A stretch of DNA of 64,000 nt from contig NC_034414.1 of NCBI RefSeq assembly GCF_002078875.1, positions 25,826,637 to 25,890,636 on the forward strand, given 5' to 3'. This document shows, in pieces, positions 55,101 through 61,569 of this stretch. The DNA is from Numida meleagris. Its lineage: Eukaryota > Chordata > Aves > Galliformes > Numididae. The position numbers and the translations under genes were made by a program. Each line of letters starts with the position of its first letter. The first letter of the stretch is position 1. The notes beneath the pieces are model-generated. The model made no database searches. It was not told the origin of the DNA and saw only the letters and a program-made list of their open reading frames with translations.

Positions 55101-57476
55101 GTGAAGGCAATGTGCCAGCCCTTGATGTACAAAGATTTGAGCAAGGACAGAATAGAGGGGAAGGAAACTGAACGCAGATATTTAAGAATAAATCCTGTGC
55201 TGTCTGTATTTTTCTGCTTAGTCATTTTTTACTTTAGTTCAAAGCCTTCTGCCTGCAGCTTTATTAGAACTGCCAAGCTGGAAGGGATACCCAGCAGGGA
55301 GCCATGGTCAGGAATGAGAAAGGAGTGAGGAAGGTCCAGCTCTGCCAGGGTGTGGCTTTGGCTTTGCAGAAGACACTCTCCTGGAAGGGCTCAACTCAGG
55401 TTCAGGAACTGAATCCCATGGAGTGACCTTCATGGCTTGTGGTGATCCAAAAGTAGCACTGGGGGATTGAATGAAGTGCTCAGGCATGTGGATGTGCCCC
55501 ATCATAACCAGGGAATCCTGGCTTAGGTACCACAGAGGAATAAATCATGAAAGGAGTATGTGCTTTGCCTAAAAAAAACTTGAGAGGGTGGGTTCATGGC
55601 CCAGAACCTGTTGCGACCGTTGCATTGCAGAGATGTGTTTTTGAAAGTATTTTCTTATCTTCACATTTTCCATTCAGCCAAACAACAGAAAGAACTGCTT
55701 ACTCACTAAACTGTAGGTGTAATGCTTTCTGTTCAGCATCTTAACTCAGCTCAAAACAGAAACAGGCACCATTCATAACTAGAGGAGACTCAGGGGAAAC
55801 CTTAACACTCTCTACAACTCCCTGAAAGGAGGTTGTGGCAAGGGGGGGGGCAGCCATTTCTCCCACATAACAGCGATAGGATGAGAGGGAATGACCTCAA
55901 GTTGTGCCAGAGGATGTTCAAATTGGATATTAGGAAGAATTTCTTCCCAGAAAGTGCGGTAATGCATTGGAACAGACTGCCCAGGGAAGTGGGGGAGTCA
56001 CCATCCCTGGAGGTGCTTAAGGAAAGGGCAGATGTAGTACTTAGGAACACAGTTTAGTGGGCAAAATTGGTCGTAGGTTGGTGGTTGGAGTAGATGATCT
56101 TAGAGGCCTTTTCCAACCATAATGATTCTATTCTATTAAATGGCAGTAAATCAAAGAGAAAAAAATTAAAAAAAAAAAATCTATTTAAGCACATCTGGTC
56201 CTGTGGTTTCTAAAAGGAAGGATTTCATTTAACACGCCTGAAGTCTCCTGGAAAACTCTTAGCTGGGATTCCTTTCTTTTTGCAGAGGCCAGAAGTAAGG
56301 TTAATTCAGGAAATCTGGTGTTGAAAAGCCAGTTCGGGGTTGTGCCATACTCTGTGGGAGTAAATGGCTCAATTTCATGGTTATTACTACCTACACTGCA
56401 GTAAATTTGCTTTGGTAAGACATATGCAGCAGAAAGCCAAGTCAAACCCACTCTTTAAAAACTATTAATCTTACTAAAACAGGATTCATTTACCATCTGC
56501 CAAGGATAGAAACAACAGCAGGGCTTGAACATGAAGCAAGACTGTGCAGCAAAGTGATCGAAGTGATAAGCTGTATGGGGTTTCATGGAGCCAGCTGGAA
56601 GAGTTATGATACATAATTAGACTGCTCAGCAGACACTGAAACCTATCTGTTCTCACCCAGGCTCAACCCGAAAGAAAATTCTCTTCTACAGTTCTATTTT
56701 TAAATTCTCTTTTGTGGTACCTTTGTAGCAGAAGTCCACTGTTCCCCATCACAATTCAGCTGCATAATTCCATCCAGTGGACTGGTTTGGGTGATCAGCT
56801 CCTGCAATGAGAAGGGCCAAAGTCATGCTGGCTCCTAACAGCAATCCTCCTCAGGAATTCACAGCTGCACAGCAATGAAGGGGAGCCCACTGTCAGCGCT
56901 GCCTACAAAGCCTCAGCAGGTGCCAGTGCTCCCAGCGATGCCACTGCTGTGCTGCATTGTCCCAGCGAGGCTGGGCAGGGCCATAGCAGCCTGGTAAGGT
57001 CCACCCTTGGTGTGACAACTGCTCCAGGCTCTGGTGACATACCGGAGGGACAGCCTCTCCTGGCTCTGGCTGTTAAAGTAGCAGCAAACCCATCTCCAGT
57101 AAACACACCCTGTAATTAATTGGTATTTCACCTTGAAGCACATCTCTGTGCTACTTCATATTTCTTTCTAAGGTTGCATATGGCGCGTTTCTGAGATGAA
57201 TAAAACCCCAACATATACAAAATGCTTCTTTTGTAAATAAACTCTTACTCCCCAACCAGTTTTCCCTTCCTTTCCTTGGCTCACTATCATTTTAATTTCC
57301 ATAATGAATTTTTTAAGCAGTGACTTTCTTCTTCCTGTGCAGCCACTTAAAGTCAGTGATAGGTCAGGAAAGCATTCCCATCAGTGCACAAGGTGCAGCA
57401 CAACTGGCTGAGGCCCCAGACACCCTGTTTGGCTCTGCACCCTTCTTACCTGAGACAAAGCACCGCCTGACTCCAT
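39957..57476 (-). CDS. PLA2G4E: Gene B: complete PLA2G4E-like cytosolic phospholipase A2, 20 coding exons
   Basis: Exons: 57476-57450, 54125-54053, 53222-53086, 52704-52573, 50303-50263, 49398-49356, 48942-48873, 48673-48504, 48380-48294, 47269-47232, 46958-46823, 45826-45690, 44822-44600, 43906-43792, 43438-43301, 42473-42366, 41721-41530, 41056-40890, 40523-40337 and 40165-39957. Lengths sum to 2430 bases (809 residues plus stop); every junction keeps frame. The C2 domain spans about residues 15-150. The catalytic domain carries TTGGGMR (Arg332), GLSGTTW (Ser360), the family blocks [11 protein letters not shown] and GSEFFMG, and the catalytic Asp in SLVDTGFF (Asp644). The protein ends in a polybasic RKRQKKK, the type of tail that binds phosphoinositides on endosomal membranes in mammalian PLA2G4E. 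It is about 60 residues shorter than the human protein, all of it at the N-terminus. Substrate preference (hydrolysis or N-acylation) cannot be read from sequence. Ancestral PLA2G4E, D or F identity is unresolved. Confidence 0.9.
40337..40523 (-). CDS. PLA2G4E: Gene B exon 19
   Basis: Encodes [30 protein letters not shown] and [15 protein letters not shown]. 187 bases; acceptor ATCCAG, donor CCAG|GTATGT. Confidence 0.94.
40890..41056 (-). CDS. PLA2G4E: Gene B exon 18 (catalytic aspartate)
   Basis: Encodes [23 protein letters not shown] (Asp644, predicted dyad partner of Ser360) and [16 protein letters not shown]. 167 bases; acceptor TTTTAG, donor CTG|GTGAGA. Confidence 0.94.
41530..41721 (-). 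CDS. PLA2G4E: Gene B exon 17 (GC-rich)
   Basis: Encodes [12 protein letters not shown], then [19 protein letters not shown], homologous to the HNFL-GLQ-H-NYL segment of mammalian PLA2G4E. 192 bases; acceptor GTGCAG, donor AAAG|GTAGCA. By hand count 51 of 63 third positions are G or C, unlike all neighbouring exons. Confidence 0.9.
42366..42473 (-). CDS. PLA2G4E: Gene B exon 16
   Basis: Encodes [20 protein letters not shown] and [11 protein letters not shown], matching the WSS-F-SLN and WNLSH blocks of mammalian PLA2G4E. 108 bases; acceptor TTTCACAG, unusual donor ATAG|GTTAGT. Confidence 0.9.
43301..43438 (-). CDS. PLA2G4E: Gene B exon 15
   Basis: Encodes [28 protein letters not shown] and PESRICFLE. 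138 bases; donor GAAG|GTAAGC. Confidence 0.94.
43792..43906 (-). CDS. PLA2G4E: Gene B exon 14
   Basis: Encodes [20 protein letters not shown] and [13 protein letters not shown]. 115 bases; acceptor ATCACAG, donor AAAG|GTAATT. Confidence 0.92.
44600..44822 (-). CDS. PLA2G4E: Gene B exon 13
   Basis: Encodes [16 protein letters not shown] and [16 protein letters not shown]. 223 bases, one codon fewer than gene A. Acceptor TTCCTAG, donor GGG|GTACAG. Confidence 0.92.
44945..45405 (+). mobile_element. CR1 fragment, gene B intron 12
   Basis: Starts with [17 protein letters not shown] coding remnants, then [11 protein letters not shown] and [19 protein letters not shown], and ends in repeated ATTCTATGATTC-type sequence. 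Antisense to gene B. Confidence 0.9.
45690..45826 (-). CDS. PLA2G4E: Gene B exon 12 (catalytic serine)
   Basis: Encodes [16 protein letters not shown] (Arg332) and [13 protein letters not shown] (Ser360, nucleophile). 137 bases; acceptor GTCCAG, donor TTG|GTGAGT. Confidence 0.95.
46823..46958 (-). CDS. PLA2G4E: Gene B exon 11 (start of catalytic domain)
   Basis: Encodes [19 protein letters not shown] and the helix [18 protein letters not shown]. 136 bases; acceptor CTCCAG, donor GAG|GTCTGT, a weaker donor than the rest. Confidence 0.9.
47232..47269 (-). CDS. PLA2G4E: Gene B exon 10
   Basis: 38-base micro-exon encoding [12 protein letters not shown]. Acceptor TTCCAG, donor CTG|GTAAGA. Its length and phase match gene A exon 10 exactly. 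Confidence 0.85.
48294..48380 (-). CDS. PLA2G4E: Gene B exon 9 (linker)
   Basis: 29 codons in phase 0 encoding [14 protein letters not shown] and [13 protein letters not shown]. Acceptor TTTTCAG, donor GAG|GTGAGT. Poorly conserved against gene A. Confidence 0.82.
48504..48673 (-). CDS. PLA2G4E: Gene B exon 8 (linker)
   Basis: Encodes [19 protein letters not shown] and [19 protein letters not shown]. 170 bases, as in gene A; acceptor TTCTTAG, donor TAT|GTATGT. Confidence 0.88.
48873..48942 (-). CDS. PLA2G4E: Gene B exon 7 (linker with basic cluster)
   Basis: Encodes [20 protein letters not shown], ending in a strongly basic stretch comparable to the Arg/Lys cluster at this point in mammalian PLA2G4E. 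70 bases; donor TCAA|GTGAGG. Confidence 0.84.
49356..49398 (-). CDS. PLA2G4E: Gene B exon 6
   Basis: Encodes [14 protein letters not shown], very close to mammalian PLA2G4E. 43 bases; acceptor CCTAG, donor GTG|GTGAGC. Confidence 0.87.
50070..50245 (-). mobile_element. CR1 3'-end fragment, gene B intron 5
   Basis: Reverse complement of a CR1 tail: begins AGAATCATTTAGGTTGGAAA and AGACCACTAAGAGCATTGAG, then ATGCCCACTAACCCATGTCC. Same orientation as gene B. Confidence 0.85.
50263..50303 (-). CDS. PLA2G4E: Gene B exon 5
   Basis: Encodes [13 protein letters not shown], homologous to gene [14 protein letters not shown]. 41 bases; donor AT|GTGAGT. An AGAG acceptor gives the length matching gene A. 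Confidence 0.85.
52573..52704 (-). CDS. PLA2G4E: Gene B exon 4 (C2 domain)
   Basis: Encodes [19 protein letters not shown] and [12 protein letters not shown]. The acidic loop is retained. 132 bases; acceptor TTTCAG, donor CAG|GTGAGG. Confidence 0.92.
53086..53222 (-). CDS. PLA2G4E: Gene B exon 3 (C2 domain core)
   Basis: Encodes [15 protein letters not shown] and [13 protein letters not shown], the C2 calcium-loop and strand segments. 137 bases, donor AAG|GTACTT. Confidence 0.93.
53780..53872 (-). mobile_element. Short CR1 tail, gene B intron 2
   Basis: AGAATCATTAAGGTTGGAAA, AGACAACTAAGATCACCTGG and TCCAACCACCAACCCATC, the reverse complement of a CR1 end. Confidence 0.82.
54053..54125 (-). 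CDS. PLA2G4E: Gene B exon 2 (start of C2 domain)
   Basis: Encodes [19 protein letters not shown] and HQADV. 73 bases; acceptor CTTCCAG, donor GTTT|GTAAGT, phase as in gene A. Confidence 0.88.
54650..54765 (-). mobile_element. Short CR1 tail, gene B intron 1
   Basis: ATCATAGAATCATTAAGGTT, GACCACTATGATCATCTAGT and CCATGTCCCTCAGTGCCACA. Same orientation and subfamily type as the copies at 50070 and 53780. Confidence 0.83.
55775..56140 (+). mobile_element. CR1 fragment, gene B intron 1
   Basis: Carries [19 protein letters not shown] and [19 protein letters not shown] remnants, then a tail TAGATGATCTTAGAGGCCTT and ATTCTATTCTATT. A run of G (55842-55850) interrupts its 5' part. Antisense to gene B. 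Confidence 0.88.
57450..57476 (-). CDS. PLA2G4E: Gene B exon 1 (predicted start)
   Basis: Nine codons, MESGGALSQ, with context ACAATGG and donor CAG|GTAAGA in phase 0. Supported by the paralogous exon of gene A and a TATA/AP-1 promoter about 110 bases upstream. Confidence 0.6.
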
Positions 57477-57586
57477 TGTGGCCGCAGTTACATACATGTC
57501 CTGTGTTATCTCTGGCAGTACAACTTCACATCTCCCAGCTTCCAGAGACACCAATAGCTTAGATGTCTCATGCAGGTGAGTGACTA

Positions 57587-57626
57587 TTTTATAAACTGAC
57601 TCACAGCCCCACCTCTGCCTGATTTC
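57587..57626 (-). promoter_or_regulatory. Predicted core promoter of gene B: GGTGG box, AP-1 site, TATA box
   Basis: On the minus strand an AGGTGGGG box (about 57607-57614) precedes the AP-1 consensus TGAGTCA (57603-57597) and a good TATA box, TATAAAA (57593-57587). The predicted ATG is at 57476 and has a favourable context (A at -3, G at +4). Spacing of the GGTGG and AP-1 elements equals that of gene A, and the TATA-like box differs by one base. AP-1 and KLF-type CACCC control is common in epithelial genes, and several mammalian PLA2G4D/E/F genes are expressed in skin, so epithelial expression is plausible but inferred. Confidence 0.6.
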
Positions 57627-57629
57627 TTA

Positions 57630-60530
57630 AACCCAGCTATTCCCCTCCCATTTTTTTGTGCTGCATCTTGTGGTAAAATAAATAGGAAAAAATACTCCTG
57701 CCCATACAATGGCTGGAAGTATGCTGTTTGAGTCACTTTGCCCAGGACTGGCCAACTAGTTGATAACCAATGGTAAGTGAAGGATATGCTTTTATCTGAG
57801 TGCTGAACTTTCCATGTAGCAAAACTCTGATAAGATGCAGAAACAATACATAACCAAAATGCAGATTATCTGTGATAGTAGATAGGATTCAAAAGCTAAT
57901 GGAAAAACAGAGGGACAATACTAATTCTCTCAGACTAACCTCATTTTTGCCATTTTAAGGGATTCTGTACCACCTATCCCTGCCATCCCAGGTCTAGATG
58001 TGCAGAGCAGACACACTCATAGGGTGCTTTGTCTCTACTCAGCCAAGGCTGGGTCTCTCCCCAGGAAGCTGTATACTCTTCCCCTCCTTTCCTATGGCTC
58101 ATTATAATCACTTCTATGAAGACAAAGAGTCCTGAAGCGATGACTTTCCTTAGCCTAGCTCCACCCCTGTGAATACTCTCGTGCTGCTTTCCAGCTCAGG
58201 CTGACTCTGGCTGTAACCTGGCTCCCGTGCCTGACTCAATGAACCCTGCCTTCCAGAGACAAGATTTAGCACCACTGTAGAGCTCCCGGGTTCAGCTGCA
58301 AACCTGTCACTGCAGTGGGACACTTGCCTCTGCCTCTGATATCACCCAGCTAACTCCTACACCATCGACGCTGGCAGAGGTTTCAGCTCACTGGAAAAGA
58401 ATTTAAAAGGGCATCAATAGCTGCTGCATCTTCAGCAGGTCATAGCAGATCAAAACTATGGGAGAGAATGCTTTTGTTTCCTTGCCTATGAGCAAAAAGT
58501 TAGCTACATCCTGAGCATTTCTGAGCTTATTTCTTAAATGTAGTTACTAACAAACACAGTTCCCATGCACATTCCTATACTGCGCATTCCCATGCAAAAT
58601 ATCAATATAAATTCTAATTCTATCACCATCATCAAAGACGTCTCAGTAGAATAAATTTTTGCTATAGGCTATGTTGTTTCACAATGCTGTGAAGAATTGT
58701 GTCTACCTACATGGCATGTTCCATCTGTGTGCCAGCTGCAGTTATGCAGTTTGACAAAATGCATTTTTCACTAGGTCAGAGAAAACCCTTGGCAACACCA
58801 GCATCCTCCAGCTATGGTTAAAGTCATTGCACTATTCCGAGACCTCTTCAGAGAGCTTGCTATAAACCAGGACTGGGGCTCTGAAAACATCACTCCCACA
58901 GTGCCCATGGCCAAAAAATTCTCAAAGGCACTGGCTCAGGGCTGGGTCGTTACTTGTCGCCAGAAAATTAGGCACATCAAGTCGGAGAAACCAGGGGTGA
59001 TGCTCACAGCTTGCCGAGATCAGAGGAAAAGGATACGCCCATGGGAGTACCACACAGTCCTGAATCCACTGAAGTGTTCAGAAGGAAGTATGTCAGCTGA
59101 GGCAACACAAAACTGAGGCTTCCCCTGGTGTGAGGAAGGTGCAGTCACTATTCCTCCATTTTCACAAATGGCACTTGCAGTCCACATCGGAGAGGATGCT
59201 TTGCAGGTGGGGTGAGACTGTGGCTCACTTTGTAGCCCTGCAGTCATCTCTTTGTTCACAATGCTCCCAGCAAGCATTAGGGACACTGTGATGTTCTTTG
59301 CTAACAACAGTTTTGCTTTCCTGGAACAAGGAACACACTGTGAACCTAGAGCATATCACCAAAATGCCTGAATATGTAGAGCAAGGCAGAATTTCCATTT
59401 TGCGGACAAGACTTTATTGTCCAATATTGTTTACACAAAACGTTTGTATGTAGCCAGTATTTCCTCAAAGCTGGAGGTGATGTAAGTTTATCACCAAAAC
59501 CTGTCTATTTTTTCACACTAGAGATTTCAGGTTCCAAAGGAGGAAATTCCTGGGGTTATAGACAGAGCACATTGCACTGTATTTCAGAATATGACTCATG
59601 AAACTACCATAGAACAATTTAAAAAAGAATAAGTGTGTATTCATTGAAAATTCAGAGATTTTTGTACGTTAAAATGTATGCTCTGACTTCTAGCTTTGCA
59701 ATGTCAGCCTACAGATGCACAAAAAAGTAGTCTTACTTGACATCCTCAGTGATAAAAGCAGTGGAAAAGTAATTTCAAACTCATTTGTAAATAAAATTTG
59801 ACCTTTTTTCTTGCCAAAATGAAAATCCTCAAAGCATCATTTTGCACCAAACCAAGCATGTTATTTGATTGTTAGTGAAGCTTTCAGGTTGGGTTCCCCA
59901 GGCTGACGGGGTAGGCTATCTATTAAAAAGAAGTTTATGTTTCAAAATAAAGGTGTTATGGAAAATATTAACACGAAATGTTTCAACTTACCAAGCACTT
60001 TTCTATCGTTTATTTTAGTCACAGATTATGACATCTAGTAAACTTGTCTAGTTGACAGATTTTTCTCAAGAGTAGACTATTCTAAGTGTATCTTCAGCGT
60101 GAGCTGCTCTTGGGATGCAATGGTTTCTGAAGGTTTATAATCTTTAAAGCTCATCTTCAGCAGTTTCAAGAGTTCAGTAAAGTCATTTTCCATAAAAGGA
60201 AATAAGAAGAAAGATTAAAAATGCAAACCCACAACAAACGGTATTGGTATTTTTGTAATGGATCCCATGGAGGGTCTGGTCATGTTGTTTCAAGATGGTC
60301 TTAGTTGTTGCAAACTATTACCTCACTCCTGCCCACCTGCACAGTTTACAAATGAGCCATTTTTGCTGATGAGTGTATGTCCTGAACTAGTTATACAAAT
60401 TCAATCAAATTAAGCAATACAAGTTTCTGTTCTCAAGTGGAAGTAGAATATTTTCATTTCAACCACTTTTTGATTTAAGAAAGGAAGTTCAATATGAGAA
60501 ATAAATCAATTGGGAAAATTTTCCCAGTGT
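57630..60530. other. B-C intergenic region, no recognised gene
   Basis: Between the gene B promoter and the gene C 3' end. A plus-strand 100-codon open frame (58814-59116) in a fair start context has no family resemblance. The stretch about 58075-58260 weakly resembles 57255-57480 and may be an old local duplicate. Confidence 0.5.
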
Positions 60531-60533
60531 TTT

Positions 60534-60583
60534 TTTATTATTGTTTTTAAAGATTCAAAATAAGATCTTGATTTTTTTTTATT
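60534..60583 (-). terminator. Possible polyadenylation signals of gene C
   Basis: Two AATAAA hexamers on the minus strand (60583-60578 and 60539-60534), about 780-820 bases past the gene C stop, are the first good ones I noticed downstream. Motif-only evidence. Confidence 0.28.
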
Positions 60584-61357
60584 TCAACACAAACAATAAA
60601 AATTGACAGAAATTCAGAGGAAATTGTGATGTGGCCAAATTAGTCCTTTTGCTCTTGCTGGGAAAAACGAAAAACAACAACCAACACTGGAAAAATCATA
60701 TGCTGCTTCCTCCTAGGTTGTTCCTTCTGATCTATATGTGATGCATTCACAGTAAAAGATTCCTTGGGAGATGGACATGATTCACAGGGCTGGCTGTGTG
60801 CACACACTTGTCCTTGTTACCTTTCCAACCTCTAGCTGCTCTTCAAAATACTTGCAAAACAGAGCTGACTCGGGGATCTGATGCCAGATTGCAACTGGGT
60901 CTTGGGATTTTCTTCATTTTCCATGTTTGATACATGTTGTCTTCCACATAGAGAAATTGTAGGGAGGAGACATTCATATTCATATCCCTTTCCTGTGGCC
61001 TGTCAGCGTGTTATCTAGGTTGTATTACTGTAGCACTTTGGTGTTAGAAAATGTTTTTCTTATATGTCATAAAATAAATTAGGCTTAAAATAAGACTATT
61101 TCTGACAATCTAACAAGAATTTTAGGTAAAGAGTGTTCTACAGACAACCTTACTTTACGGAACAAAGCATACGTAAAGATCTCCCAGGCAATGTCCTTGC
61201 CTAAAGAAGCCACTTCACGACAATAAAAAAGCCCCAATGAGCCACATGGGGCAGTTTCTTTATGTAGTGCAGAACAGTCAGTGTTCAAAAAGCTGTGTTC
61301 CTCCTGTGTGCTAGAGCATGAAAAAACTTCGCCAAGAAGACACAGGCAGCTGGATAA

Positions 61358-61569
61358 TTAACAGCACGAGTTTTGTCTCCTCCTTTGCATTGCTGCTTGC
61401 AAGGCCTGCATAATCATCTGTGAGTTATTCAGGATATTGTATTCACTAAGGTTCAGCAGCCGGCGGTAATTCTCATCAGTATACCTGACCGCGAACATGC
61501 AGTAAGGGGAACAGCGACTGGTCAGATCCAGTTGTCCTTCCTCCATCTCTGAGCAACAGCGCTTCACGC
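61358..61569 (-). CDS. PLA2G4E: Gene C last coding exon and stop
   Basis: Encodes EMEEGQLDLTSRCSPYCMF, LNLSEYNILNN and the tail QRRRQNSCC, then TAA. 212 bases, one codon longer than gene B; acceptor TTCTCCAG. Confidence 0.92.

Larger units (their letters stand above)
54126..57449 (-). other. Intron 1 of gene B (3.3 kb)
   Basis: Contains two CR1 pieces (54650-54765 and 55775-56140). Another short in-frame ATG with a GTGAGT donor exists at 55739-55707 but lacks a match in gene A. Nothing else recognised. Confidence 0.55.

Noticed and set aside
55707..55739. Alternative gene B first exon, [11 protein letters not shown] with a GTGAGT donor
   Set aside because: Phase fits, but there is no counterpart in gene A and no promoter-like sequence next to it; the exon at 57476 has both.
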